NCBI RefSeq assembly: GCF_052113705.1 | Contig: NZ_JBGQOG010000013.1 | Location: forward strand, 65,482-129,481 | Source of the DNA: JBGQOG01 sp052113705 | GTDB taxonomy: Bacteria; Pseudomonadota; Alphaproteobacteria; Rhodobacterales; Rhodobacteraceae | Direction of reading: 5' to 3' | Length of the DNA stretch: 64,000 nt | Part shown: positions 1-8,768 of the stretch, piece after piece | Position numbering within the stretch: position 1 is the stretch's first letter | How the letters are laid out: the number at the start of each line of letters is the position of its first letter | The notes under the pieces: model-generated | What the model was told of the DNA's origin: nothing | Seen by the model: only the letters and a program-made list of their open reading frames with translations | The model's database searches: none | Position numbers and translations under genes: made by a program

Positions 1-247
1 GGCCATGTGGTCGCGCCGCGCCCAGGAATATGAGCAAAAGATCAATTCGGGTGATCTCTTGTCGATCGCGGAAGTGGTGCGCGACCTGCACCGCTCGGAC
101 GATCAGCGCGAGCAGAGCTATTCGGAGCGTCAGCTTTATGAAGCGGCGCTGGAGCGTCTGACCCGCGAAGTGGCGGCGGTTTCCGGCACCGACGAAGCGG
201 GTGCCGCGAAGAAAGTGGATGACGTCCTGGTCACCCGCGCCGCCTGA
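1..247 (+). CDS. carD: CarD family transcription regulator, C-terminal part (5' end outside window)
   Basis: The reading frame is open from the first bases of the window and ends with TGA at 245-247, so this is the 3' portion of a gene that begins upstream. The visible roughly 80 residues are charged and alpha-helical and include MWSRRAQEYEQKINSGD, typical of the C-terminal helical DNA-binding domain of CarD/CdnL proteins; the N-terminal RNA-polymerase-binding Tudor-like domain is not in the window. CarD binds the beta subunit of RNA polymerase and stabilises open complexes, and in Rhodobacter it activates many housekeeping promoters including rRNA promoters. A strong hairpin terminator follows 18 bases after the stop, so it ends its transcription unit. 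The assignment rests on the C-terminal domain only. Confidence 0.85.
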   Translation, partial: AMWSRRAQEYEQKINSGDLLSIAEVVRDLHRSDDQREQSYSERQLYEAALERLTREVAAVSGTDEAGAAKKVDDVLVTRAA

Positions 248-265
248 TCCGGTACCGCAGAAATC

Positions 266-304
266 CAAAAAAAAACCGCATCCGAAAGGCTGCGGTTTTT
301 TTTT
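266..304 (+). terminator. Rho-independent terminator of carD
   Basis: A-tract, then stem arms AAAAACCGCA (271-280) and TGCGGTTTTT (291-300) around a 10-base loop, followed by more T residues (nine in a row). It lies 18-57 bases after the carD stop codon. The A-tract on the other flank would let it work weakly on the minus strand as well. Confidence 0.9.
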
Positions 305-418
305 GCGCCGTGCCGGAGCCGCCGTGCCGGAGCCGCCGTGCCGGAGCCGCCGTGCCGGAGCCGCCGTGCCGGAGCCGCCGTGCAGGAGCCGCCGTGCCGG
401 AACTGGAGTGCCGGAGCC
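305..418. repeat. 14-bp GC-rich tandem repeat, about eight copies
   Basis: The unit GTGCCGGAGCCGCC recurs with exact 14-base spacing (the T of each unit falls at 311, 325, 339, 353, 367, 381, 395 and 409). The first five units are nearly identical, then single substitutions accumulate (GTGCAGGAGCC, GTGCCGGAACTG). Because 14 is not a multiple of three the array does not keep a reading frame. It sits between the carD terminator and the 3' end of the Kef-type antiporter gene; the rest of 419-600 holds nothing I recognise. Confidence 0.85.
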
Positions 419-600
419 GCGACCTGTCGGGTGCGGTCCGGCGGGTGTTTCGCGGCCCGGGGCAGGGCGCAACCACACGCAATGCCGGTTTGCCGGCGCC
501 AGTGCTGCTGTCGGGGGACGGGGTGGCCCCCGGGGGGGCGGTGCGGTCGGATCCACTGGCACCCAGGCGCAGTTGCGCGGCGTTTGCCCTGAAGGGGTGC

Positions 601-2451
601 TTAGTCCTCTTCCTTTGCCTCGCCGCTGAACCGCTCCATCAGGGCGGTCTCCAGCCCCCGGTTCAGATCCTGGGCCCGTGCCAGATATTCCGAGTTTTCC
701 TCGATCGGCACGCCGGGCTTCCATACCTCGGCCAGATCGCGCACCGCCGCGCGGTCGAGTTTAAAGAAGATCTTTTCCAGCTCGGAGGCCTCATATTCCG
801 ACAGGCCCGAGTTCTCCAACGCATAGCGCCCGGCGCGCAGGCTGGAATCAAACACCTCGCGGACGATGTCATTGGCCCCGGCGCGGTAAAGCTCGAACAC
901 ATGCACCCGGTCGGTGGCGCGGGCGATGATATGCAGGTCGGGCCGCATCCGGCGGGCATAGGCGACCAGCCGGTTGGTGGCGGCGCGGTCATTCAGGCAG
1001 ACCACCAGCACGCGGGCCTTGCCGATCCCGGCGGCGGCCAGAAGGTCGGGTCGCGTCGGATCGCCGAAATAGCTTTTGAAGCCGAATTTGCGCATCAGCT
1101 GGATGGTCTTCAGGTCATTATCGAGCACGGTAGTCTTGAACCCCGACATGGTCACCATGCGGTTCACCACCTGCCCAAAGCGCCCGATCCCGGCAATGAT
1201 GATCGGCTGCTGATCGTCGATCGTATCGGCATCGGGGCTGTCGGTGTCCTCCTTCAGGCGGCGCACCAGCTTGTCGTGCAGAATGAACAGGAGGGGGGTC
1301 AGCAGCATCGACAACGCGATGATCAGCAACACCTTTTGCGCCAGCGCCGAGGGCAGGATCCGTTGCGCCACCGCAAAAGAGACCAGCACGAAACCGAATT
1401 CCCCCGCCTGTGCCAGCCCGAGACTGAACAGCCAGCGGTCGCGCTTGGGCAGCCGGAAAAGATGCCCGAGACCCCAGAGCAGCGCCGCCTTCAGCGCCAC
1501 CAGCCCCGCCACGGCCCCCAGAATGGTGAAGGGCGCCGCCATCAGCACGCCAAAATCCATCCCCGCGCCGACGGTGATGAAGAAGAGGCCAAGCAGCAGG
1601 CCCTTGAACGGCTCAATATCGCTTTCCAGCTCGTGTTTGAACTCGCTCTCGGCCAGTACCACACCGGCCAGAAAGGTGCCCAGAGCGGGCGAAAGGCCGA
1701 CCATCAGCATCAGGCTGGCGATGCCCACCACCAGCATCAGCGCCATGGCGGTGTTCACCTCGCGCAGGCGGGCCTGATGCACGAAGCGAAAGAGCGGGCT
1801 GACGAGGAAATGCCCGGCCAGCACCACGGCCCCCACGGCGCCCAGCGTGACCAGCGTCACCCCCCAGGCGGGCAGGCTGTCGAGGAGATGGGCTGCCACG
1901 TGATCGCCATTCTCGGCCTTGGCCAGCGCCCGCGCCCCCGGCAGCGCCAAAAGCGGCATGAGGGCCAGCATCGGGATCACCGCAATATCCTGCGTCAGCA
2001 GAACCGAAAAGGCCGAGCGGCCGCCATTGGTCTGCATCAGCCGCTTTTCATTCAGCGTTTGCAACACGATGGCGGTTGATGAGAGCGACAGGATCATCCC
2101 CAGCGCCAGCGAAATCTGCCAGTTCATGCCAAAGACCATGCTGGCCCCGGTGACCGCACCCATCGTCAGCACCACCTGCGCACCGCCCAGCCCGATCAGC
2201 TTGTCGCGCATGGCCCAGAGGGCGCGGGGTTCCAGCTCCAGCCCGATCAGGAACAGCATCATCACCACCCCGAATTCGGCGAAATGCTGCAGGTCGTTCA
2301 TTTCCGAACCGCTGAAGCCGAAAACCGGCCCGATCAGGATCCCCGCGATCAGGTAGCCCAACACCGAACCGAGGCCCGCGCGTGTGGCCAGCGGCACCGC
2401 CACCACCATCGCAATCAGATAGAGCGTGGCCTGAAACAGAAAGTTTTCCAT
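601..2451 (-). CDS. CPA2 family monovalent cation:proton antiporter, KefB/KefC type
   Basis: The 616-residue protein has about twelve hydrophobic segments in residues 1-385 (Na+/H+ exchanger domain of the CPA2 family) and a cytoplasmic Rossmann-type RCK/TrkA-N domain from about residue 413, with the nucleotide-binding stretch IIIAGIGRFGQVV. This is the arrangement of KefB, KefC and YbaL, which release K+ in exchange for H+ during electrophile or other stress. Length matches the family (about 600). The start is supported by a strong GAGGAGAAG directly before ATG at 2451. No ancillary kefF/kefG flavoprotein gene is next to it, so glutathione-adduct gating cannot be claimed. Which of KefB, KefC or YbaL is the true orthologue cannot be told from here. 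Confidence 0.9.
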   Translation of the reverse strand: MENFLFQATLYLIAMVVAVPLATRAGLGSVLGYLIAGILIGPVFGFSGSEMNDLQHFAEFGVVMMLFLIGLELEPRALWAMRDKLIGLGGAQVVLTMGAVTGASMVFGMNWQISLALGMILSLSSTAIVLQTLNEKRLMQTNGGRSAFSVLLTQDIAVIPMLALMPLLALPGARALAKAENGDHVAAHLLDSLPAWGVTLVTLGAVGAVVLAGHFLVSPLFRFVHQARLREVNTAMALMLVVGIASLMLMVGLSPALGTFLAGVVLAESEFKHELESDIEPFKGLLLGLFFITVGAGMDFGVLMAAPFTILGAVAGLVALKAALLWGLGHLFRLPKRDRWLFSLGLAQAGEFGFVLVSFAVAQRILPSALAQKVLLIIALSMLLTPLLFILHDKLVRRLKEDTDSPDADTIDDQQPIIIAGIGRFGQVVNRMVTMSGFKTTVLDNDLKTIQLMRKFGFKSYFGDPTRPDLLAAAGIGKARVLVVCLNDRAATNRLVAYARRMRPDLHIIARATDRVHVFELYRAGANDIVREVFDSSLRAGRYALENSGLSEYEASELEKIFFKLDRAAVRDLAEVWKPGVPIEENSEYLARAQDLNRGLETALMERFSGEAKEED

Positions 2452-2620
2452 CTTCTCCTCGGGGTGCGGCGTGCAGGATGCGGCGTGCAGGGCAGGCGGC
2501 GGGCAGGGTGTGGGGCGCAGGCCTGCGAAAGGTGACGCCGGGGCGTCTCTTGGGCGGGCCTTTGCTTCAGACTAAGGGCAGGTCCGCTGACCGCAAGACG
2601 CGAGTGCCCTCCGCGCGGGC

Positions 2621-5600
2621 TCAGCTGTCCTGCAGCAGCTTCAGGACAAGGTTTTTGCCGCCCTTTTGATAGGTCAGCTGTTTGTCGCTGATGCCGGTGA
2701 CCTGCCCGCCATCCAGTTTGTCACCCACCTGCACCTTGATGAACTTGCCGCTCGACAGCCGCACGAGGGCGCGGCGGTTGCTGCTGGCGCCATAGAGGCC
2801 GATCAGGTTGATCTTGCCGAGGCTGATCGCATTGGCGACGGTGGCCTCTTTCGCAACCGAGGCTTTGGTGGGCATCGAAGGGGCGGCTGCGGTGGGTTCG
2901 GGTTCGTCCAGCTCTTCCGGGGCGGGGATGCTGGCCTGGACGGCATCCGCCGGGCTGCGCGCGGCCGATGCGACGGGCGCGGCGCTGGCCACGGCAGGCG
3001 GCGCGGTGATCGGCGTTGCGGCAACGGCGGCGGCAACGGCGGCGGCGACCGCATCCTCCAACCCTCTCGGGCGGGCGTTCGGGCGCGGCGATGCCGGAAC
3101 GGCGGCAGCGGTGGCGCTGGCGACGGCGGCGGCACGGGCCGCCTCTTCGGCGGCAGCAGCCTCGGCGGCCTTGGCCTCTTCGGCGGCGGCCTTGGCGGCG
3201 GCGGCGGTGATCGCGCTCGGACGGCTGCGCGGGGCAAAGGCGCCCAGCGGGTCCGAACTCGCGGGGCGCGCCAGGCTGGCTTCGTCAGCCGCGGGCAGCT
3301 CGATCACCGGAGCGGTGCCTGCCGGGCCCGTTACCGGCGCGCTGATCGGCACCAGATCTGCCGGTCGCGCCTTTGGCTTGAAGGGCGCGAGGGCCGGATC
3401 GGCATAGGGGGCGGGTGCGGCGGGGTCGCCCGCAACCGGGGCATTGCCGGCGGGTTCTGCCGTGGGTTCTGCGGCGGTCCCCGCGGCGGGAACCCCGGTG
3501 CCCGCTTCGGCGGTTGCCTGCGGTTCGGTGGCGCCCCGCAGGGCCTCTGCGGCGGCTTCGATGGCGGCGGGGCGCGGCCCGGTGACCGTCTCGGGCCGTC
3601 CCGCAAAGAGCGCGATGCCCTCCGGCGTCACCACGCCTTGCGGCGTGGGCACGACATCGCCTTCGGCGTCGAGCCGGGCGATCTGCGCATAGGGCAAGGG
3701 CGCGGGCAGGGTGTTCGGGGTGGCATCGCTGCCCAGGGATGCCGCTGGCGGCAAAGCGCTGCCCGTCGGCGCGCGCAACTGCGGATCCGGCGAGGCGAGC
3801 GTGGTCAGAAAGTCAGGCTCGGCATCGGGTTGCGGTGCCACGCTCTGGGCATTCTGACCGTCGGGGACGGCCGCCGCAGGGGCGTCTTCGGTCGGGGCCA
3901 CCGTCTCCGCTGTCCCTGATTGCGGCGCTGTGGGCAGCAAGGGCGCCAGATCGCTCCCGGTATCTGCCGTCTCAACGGCATCCGGCGTTGGCGTCGCGGT
4001 TGTCGCGGGGGCTTGGGCATCCGCCGTCCCGGTGGCGGTCGCGGCCGCCTCGGGGAGCGGCGCGCCAGTGCCATCGGCGGGCGCCGGGGTCAGAGCGGTT
4101 TCCGTGCCGCCCGGCGCTGCGGTTTCCGTGCCTGCTGGCGCGGGCAGAGCGGCGGTTGCGGCGCTGTCACCCGTCATCGGCGCTGATGCGGCCTGTGTGG
4201 GTTCATCCTCCGGCACGCCGGGTGTCGGGCTGCTCAGGGTCGCCCAGATGGCGGCCCCGGCCATCACAACCAGCAAGGATCCGGTGAGCATCAGCCCCAG
4301 ATAGCGCGGCTTGCCGCGTTGCGGCGCGGGATAGGCGGCCAGATCCTGCGGCGCCCGGCCGGCTTTCGCCTGTGACATCTGCGGCGCCATCGCAGCGCCA
4401 CCCGCCAGGGCTGCATCGTCAAGCGCGGCCGCGGGGGCGAGGGTCGCCGCCAGCTTCTGTGCCGCCGCATCGCTGAGCGCATTGGCCTTTGCCGGTTTGC
4501 CCTCTGGCGCGGCGGGGGGCAGGCCGTCGGCCTTGGCCTTGCTGCTCCGGCTGGTCAATGCGGCGCCGAGCACGCTGGCGCCTTTCTTCAGACTGGCGGT
4601 CGGGCCGGGGCCAAAGCTGACCTTCGGCCCCTTATGGCCACCGGCGGCGATCTTGGCTTTGGCACCTGCGTCGGCGGCCTTGGCCGTGACCGGCGCGGGC
4701 GGCGGCGGCAGGTCCGGCACCGACAATTCCGGTGAGATCACCGAAGCGATTTTCGCGGATTGCGGCGTCTGCCGTTGGGCCGCATCGCCCAGAGGCGCGC
4801 GGGGCGGGGCGGCGAACCGGGGGCGATGGGGTGTCTCTTGCGCCGGGGTGGCACCCTCTTGACGGCGCGAGGTGAAGCGGGGCGTCGCGCGCAGATCGGC
4901 GCTGCCCGCCGGTGCCGGGCTGCCCTCGGCCGAGGCCGTCAGCGGCGCGGAGGCTTTCACCGGTGCGCCCAGATCATCGTCAAAGCCCACCGCAACGAAG
5001 GGCGCTTCTTCCGGTGCGTCCTTCGGTGTGCTCAGCGTCAGGTTGCGCAGCATCTGCGCGACGGGCCGTTGCGCCGTCAGCAATTTGTCGGTGGCGGCGG
5101 GGGCCTCGTCCGACCGGGTGGTCTGCAGCAATTCCGTGAACCGCGCCCGGGGCGGTTCGGGGGTCCCGCGGGGCGCGGGTTCGGGCGGCGTCGGCAGCGC
5201 AAAGGCCACCGTCGGCGCCGGGGTCACCGGCGGGGTTGCAACGGGCAGCACGATTTTCGGTGCCGCTGTGGTGGTATCCTCGCGCGGCAGCGCATTTATC
5301 GCGGCGGACAGGGCGAGGTCAAAGTCCGGCGGTGTCACCCGCGTCCCGGACGTCGATTGCGCCGCTGCATCGGCCGGGCCGTCTGCGGGCAGATCCGTGG
5401 CAGAGTCCGCTATTTCAACAGGGCTTTGTGCAACATCCGCCGCCTCCGGGGCGGCCATATCGTCAGCCCCGGCCATATCGACTCTGTCGGCCATATCGCC
5501 AGCGACGGGCATGTCTTCAGCCTCGGGCATGGCAGAGGCGGGCGTGGCATAGCCTGCCGCGCGGTCGATCCAGCCGCCAAGATCCGCGGGTTGTGCCAGG

Positions 5601-6877
5601 GTTACCTGGTCGGGCGCCGCTTCGGCCTCCGGCGCCACCGGCGGCTCTCCTGCGGGGGCTGCGCCGAGGTCAAAGCGCAGGCTGTCGTCCGGCTGCTCCT
5701 CGGCGAGGGACGCTTCCGCGATATCTTGCGGCGCGTCAGACGGCACAAAGCCCGCCGTCGCGGGGATCTCGCGGGCGGCAAACGCCCCCGCATCCGGGCG
5801 CGGTGCGGCCTGTGTCCTGAGGTTGATCGTCAGGCTGGGCTGCCGCACCGGGGCGCTGTCCCCGGCGGCGACCGCCGGGACCCTCTCTTCCGCGGCGGCG
5901 GTGGTGTCAGGGGCCAGACCGGCGTCCGCGCCTGCATCTGCGGGCAGGTCCGGCGTTTCTGCCGCGTGGCCGTCCGTCGCCGTGGTGAGGGTGACATCCG
6001 CGTCATCGAGGCGATCCGTCCCCGCCGCTGCCGCATCCGCCGCGTCCGGGCTCTGCGCGAGGGGGGCGTCGCCGTCTGCAATGTCGTGTGAGGCGGCTTC
6101 GGGCATCACGATGTCCGCCAGCGCTGCCGGTGCCGTTTCAGCCGCGCTCCATTCCGCGCCGACCGTGTCGGCCAAGGGCGTCTCGGCCACGGGCATCTCG
6201 GATTCCTGCGCCCCGGCGTCGGGGGCCAGATTGCCGGATGCCGCAGTTTCAGTCCGCGCGCTGTCGGGCTGGGGGGCGACCAACGTCGCGGCATCATCCG
6301 GCTGCGGCACAATGGCCGAAGCCGCCGCGAGGCTGGAGATGATGCGTATCGGGTCCTGATCGCGGTCCAGACGCGCGCCCTCGGGCAGGTGCTGGGCGGC
6401 ATGACGGGTCAGGCCAAAGAAGGGCTCGCCGGAATATTTGCCTGCGGGCGGAATCGCCACGAAAGACACCGGGCCCAACCCGTGTTCTTCGGCAAAGGCC
6501 TCGGCCTCATCCAGCGTCTCGCGGGCGACAACGGCCACGCGGACAATCTCGCCGGTGCCCGACCAGTCGAAGGCCAGATCCGCCGCCGCATAGGGGGTGC
6601 GCCCCTCAAGGGCCCGGCTGATTTGCCGGCGCCGCCGGGCCGCATCCGGTCCCCGCGCCTCCAGCTCCAGATAGAGGATCTGGCTGTCGGGAATCACCAG
6701 CTTTGTGATCACACCCTGCGGTGACAACCCCAGCGCGGTGCGGCGCAGGCTGGCCATCGCTTGCGGCAGGTCAGGGGTGTCCATCAGGACATGTCCCACC
6801 TCCAGCCAGCCGGCGGGGGTGCGGTGCAAAAGGCCGAGGCCTTCCTGCGACAGGTTGAGCGCAAAACTTGGTTTCAT
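2621..6877 (-). CDS. Giant Ala/Pro-rich single-pass membrane protein with PilM/GspL-like N-terminus and PilP/GspC-like C-terminus
   Basis: This 1418-residue protein has three parts. Residues 1-165 are a folded-looking domain (starts MKPSFALNLSQEGLGLLH) that resembles the actin-like/cytoplasmic domains of PilM or GspL. Residues 165-850 are low-complexity, Ala/Pro/Asp-rich. A single membrane span lies near residues 857-880 (GLMLTGSLLVVMAGAAIWA), followed by another long Ala/Pro/Thr-rich stretch and a short C-terminal domain (last about 65 residues) containing KFIKVQVGDKLDGGQVTGIS and ending KNLVLKLLQDS, which matches the homology region of PilP and GspC. Family relatives in Rhodobacteraceae are often labelled translation initiation factor-like, which nothing here supports. 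No other pilus or secretion gene is adjacent. Inference: envelope-spanning scaffold with a cytoplasmic N-terminus and periplasmic C-terminus; function unknown. Confidence 0.8.
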   Translation of the reverse strand: MKPSFALNLSQEGLGLLHRTPAGWLEVGHVLMDTPDLPQAMASLRRTALGLSPQGVITKLVIPDSQILYLELEARGPDAARRRRQISRALEGRTPYAAADLAFDWSGTGEIVRVAVVARETLDEAEAFAEEHGLGPVSFVAIPPAGKYSGEPFFGLTRHAAQHLPEGARLDRDQDPIRIISSLAAASAIVPQPDDAATLVAPQPDSARTETAASGNLAPDAGAQESEMPVAETPLADTVGAEWSAAETAPAALADIVMPEAASHDIADGDAPLAQSPDAADAAAAGTDRLDDADVTLTTATDGHAAETPDLPADAGADAGLAPDTTAAAEERVPAVAAGDSAPVRQPSLTINLRTQAAPRPDAGAFAAREIPATAGFVPSDAPQDIAEASLAEEQPDDSLRFDLGAAPAGEPPVAPEAEAAPDQVTLAQPADLGGWIDRAAGYATPASAMPEAEDMPVAGDMADRVDMAGADDMAAPEAADVAQSPVEIADSATDLPADGPADAAAQSTSGTRVTPPDFDLALSAAINALPREDTTTAAPKIVLPVATPPVTPAPTVAFALPTPPEPAPRGTPEPPRARFTELLQTTRSDEAPAATDKLLTAQRPVAQMLRNLTLSTPKDAPEEAPFVAVGFDDDLGAPVKASAPLTASAEGSPAPAGSADLRATPRFTSRRQEGATPAQETPHRPRFAAPPRAPLGDAAQRQTPQSAKIASVISPELSVPDLPPPPAPVTAKAADAGAKAKIAAGGHKGPKVSFGPGPTASLKKGASVLGAALTSRSSKAKADGLPPAAPEGKPAKANALSDAAAQKLAATLAPAAALDDAALAGGAAMAPQMSQAKAGRAPQDLAAYPAPQRGKPRYLGLMLTGSLLVVMAGAAIWATLSSPTPGVPEDEPTQAASAPMTGDSAATAALPAPAGTETAAPGGTETALTPAPADGTGAPLPEAAATATGTADAQAPATTATPTPDAVETADTGSDLAPLLPTAPQSGTAETVAPTEDAPAAAVPDGQNAQSVAPQPDAEPDFLTTLASPDPQLRAPTGSALPPAASLGSDATPNTLPAPLPYAQIARLDAEGDVVPTPQGVVTPEGIALFAGRPETVTGPRPAAIEAAAEALRGATEPQATAEAGTGVPAAGTAAEPTAEPAGNAPVAGDPAAPAPYADPALAPFKPKARPADLVPISAPVTGPAGTAPVIELPAADEASLARPASSDPLGAFAPRSRPSAITAAAAKAAAEEAKAAEAAAAEEAARAAAVASATAAAVPASPRPNARPRGLEDAVAAAVAAAVAATPITAPPAVASAAPVASAARSPADAVQASIPAPEELDEPEPTAAAPSMPTKASVAKEATVANAISLGKINLIGLYGASSNRRALVRLSSGKFIKVQVGDKLDGGQVTGISDKQLTYQKGGKNLVLKLLQDS

Positions 6878-7179
6878 ACCGGGGCTCTAACATAAAGTGG
6901 GCCGCTGCTGAAACAGGGCACAGGGGTCAATTATGGTGGTAGAGCAAGAAATGGCGCATGAAAACCCGGATACGAAAATGTGCGTGCAGATCAGCACCCC
7001 ATAGGCGGGGAATTGCAGATGCCGCCGGGCCGGAAGCCAATCAGATTGACAGCCGGGCGGGGCGGGTCAAGCGGCGCGCCACGGGCCGGATCCATCGCCG
7101 GTGCGGCCGCCCCCTTGCCCGGAAGGCCCGGCGCCAGAGGGTGCGGCGTCAGAGTGTGCGACGCCAGACGGTGGTGGCG
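6878..7179. other. Intergenic region, no gene seen
   Basis: About 300 bases between the start of the giant membrane protein gene and the stop of the CoA-binding protein gene, both on the minus strand. The half near 6880-7000 is less GC-rich and should carry the promoter of the giant gene, but I could not place -35/-10 hexamers with acceptable spacing. The other half is very GC-rich and includes part of a 15-bp tandem repeat. Confidence 0.5.
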
Positions 7180-7188
7180 TCAGAGGCC
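7129..7188. repeat. 15-bp imperfect tandem repeat, four copies, overlapping a stop codon
   Basis: Four consecutive 15-base units: CGGCGCCAGAGGGTG, CGGCGTCAGAGTGTG, CGACGCCAGACGGTG and GTGGCGTCAGAGGCC. The last copy contains the stop codon (7180-7182, minus strand) of the CoA-binding protein gene, so the array begins at the gene's 3' end and runs into the spacer. Confidence 0.7.
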
Positions 7189-7620
7189 GAGGCGGGGGAT
7201 CTCGATTTTCGGGCAGCGGTCCTCGATGACGGTCAGCCCGGCGGCGCGGGCTTCGGCAGCGGCCCCGGCATGCGCCACGCCGATCTGCATCCAGATCACC
7301 CGCAGATGCTGCAGCTGCGCGAGGGCCTCGGCCACAATGCCCGGCACGGCCTCCGGTGCGCGGAAAATATCCACCATATCCACCGCGATCTCGGCGGGAA
7401 TGCTGGCCAGATCGGCATAGACCGTCTCGCCCAGCAGCGTGCCACCCGCCAGACCGGGGTTGACCGGCACGATCCGGTAGCCGCGCGATTGCAGGAAGGC
7501 CGCAACCCCGTAAGAGGGGCGGGCGGTGTTTTGCGACAGGCCGACCACGGCGATCACCTTCGCCTCGGTCAGCACGCGGCGCAGGGTGGCATCGGTCTCG
7601 GGGGTGTTCATCTGGCTCAT
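7180..7620 (-). CDS. CoA-binding domain protein (YccU-like)
   Basis: A 146-residue single-domain protein with the Rossmann-like CoA-binding fold: the N-terminal segment IAVVGLSQNTARPSYGVAAF is the nucleotide-binding beta-alpha-beta unit, followed by YRIVPVNPG and a C-terminal segment AAGLTVIEDRCPKIEI that is typical of the family. Length fits (about 140). These stand-alone domains resemble the N-terminal part of succinyl-CoA synthetase alpha; their physiological role is unclear and none is assigned here. The nearest gene in the same direction upstream is rlmB at 174 bases. The last codons lie in a 15-bp tandem repeat. Confidence 0.88.
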   Translation of the reverse strand: MSQMNTPETDATLRRVLTEAKVIAVVGLSQNTARPSYGVAAFLQSRGYRIVPVNPGLAGGTLLGETVYADLASIPAEIAVDMVDIFRAPEAVPGIVAEALAQLQHLRVIWMQIGVAHAGAAAEARAAGLTVIEDRCPKIEIPRLGL

Positions 7621-7793
7621 TCGGGCAGCCTTTCAGAAAAAAGCGCCCGGGCCAAGAGGCCGGGCGCGAGTGGCGGAACGAGGGACAGTGCATAAAACAA
7701 GGCAGTTCCGGTGCCGTGCTTCGTCACTATGATGTAGGCGTGTAAAATCGGGGTTAAAGGCCCTGTCCCTCTGACTCGCGCAGTTGTGAGAAT

Positions 7794-8582
7794 TCAGGCG
7801 CCGCGCGTGACCGCCGCATAGAGCGCCACCGCCGCCGCGTTCGAGACATTGAGCGAGCCAAAGCCGCCGGGGAAGGGGATCTTGACCAGCGCGTCACAGG
7901 TCTCGCGGGTCTTTTCGCGCAGGCCCGGGCCTTCGGCACCCAGCACGATGGCGACAGGGCGGCTGCCGGTGGTGGCCAGCTTTTCGCCCAGCGTCATTTC
8001 GGCCGCGCCGTCCAGCCCGATCAGCACAAAGCCCATGTCGCGCAGTTCCACCATCGCATCCGACAGGTTGGTCACCCGCAGATAGGGCTGGCGTTCCAGC
8101 GCGCCGCTGGCGGTTTTCGCCAAAGCGCCGGTTTCGGGCGCGGAATGGCGCAGCGGCGCAATCACCGCCCGCGCGCCAAACACTTCGGCCGAGCGCAGGA
8201 TGGCCCCCACGTTATGCGGATCGGTCACCCGGTCGAGCAGCACCACCAGCGGCGCGCCGGCGCCCGACAGGCAGACCTCTTCCACGCTGCCCCATTGCAG
8301 GGGTTTCACCTCGAGCGCCGCGCCCTGATGCACCGAATCCGGCGAGAGCGGCACATAGCTGTCGAATTTGCGCGGATCGACGATCTCGGGCTGCAGGCCG
8401 CTTTTCAGGATCGCATCGCCCAGCTTGTCGGCGGCATTCTTGGTCACCACCAGCTGCAGACGCTCGCGCGCGGGGTTCAGCAGCGCATCGCGCACCGCAT
8501 GCAGGCCGAACATCCAGACAGTTTCGGCGGCGGCGGCCCGTTTGGCGCGTTCTTTATCAATCACCCAGGTCGGTTTTTTCAT
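7794..8582 (-). CDS. rlmB: 23S rRNA (guanosine-2'-O-)-methyltransferase RlmB
   Basis: A SPOUT-class RNA methyltransferase that modifies a G of the 23S rRNA peptidyl-transferase region. From the chosen start (MKKPTWVIDKERAKR) the protein is 262 residues, close to the family's usual 245-270. The N-terminal substrate-binding domain begins WMFGLHAVRDALLNP; the catalytic domain carries the family motifs VVLLDRVTDPHNVGAILRSA, VLGAEGPGLREKT and FGSLNVSNAAAVALY, the last two forming the SAM-binding trefoil knot. The frame stays open to 8756, but that extension has no family similarity and runs up against the tRNA-Tyr gene, so the internal ATG is preferred although its ribosome site is weak. Confidence 0.92.
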   Translation of the reverse strand: MKKPTWVIDKERAKRAAAAETVWMFGLHAVRDALLNPARERLQLVVTKNAADKLGDAILKSGLQPEIVDPRKFDSYVPLSPDSVHQGAALEVKPLQWGSVEEVCLSGAGAPLVVLLDRVTDPHNVGAILRSAEVFGARAVIAPLRHSAPETGALAKTASGALERQPYLRVTNLSDAMVELRDMGFVLIGLDGAAEMTLGEKLATTGSRPVAIVLGAEGPGLREKTRETCDALVKIPFPGGFGSLNVSNAAAVALYAAVTRGA

Positions 8583-8716
8583 CTCTGGCCCCGTTGCATG
8601 CGTTTCAACCCGGGTTTTCGCCGGGTGCTGGTTGCTTTCTACCTGCGCCGAAACCCCCGTGATGGCAAGCCCTGCGCGCTGAAGAGGCCTTCGTGAAGTT
8701 TCTGTGATTTTCGTGC

Positions 8717-8745
8717 TTGACGCCCCCCGGACCCTTCGGTATCCA
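8717..8745 (+). promoter_or_regulatory. Sigma-70-type promoter for tRNA-Tyr
   Basis: TTGACG (8717-8722) and TATCCA (8740-8745) are separated by exactly 17 bases, and the tRNA begins 23 bases further on. The -10 element lacks the final T (position -7), as is common in alphaproteobacteria that use CarD. Confidence 0.65.
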
Positions 8746-8768
8746 GCGCCCCACACGCAAGAGATTGC

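Noticed and set aside
305..418. CRISPR array
   Set aside because: Units are 14 bases with no spacers; no cas genes in the window. It is a simple tandem repeat.
310..2079. 589-residue plus-strand frame over the Kef-type antiporter
   Set aside because: Shadow of the antiporter gene starting inside the 14-bp repeat array; the minus-strand protein has complete domains.
2666..3919. 417-residue open frame antisense to the giant Ala/Pro-rich gene
   Set aside because: It exists because of extreme GC bias opposite a low-complexity gene; the translation is Gly/Arg-rich with no family pattern or ribosome site.
2621..6877. Annotation of the giant protein as a translation initiation factor IF-2-like protein
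   Set aside because: No GTPase motifs are present; the label comes from shared Ala/Pro-rich low complexity.
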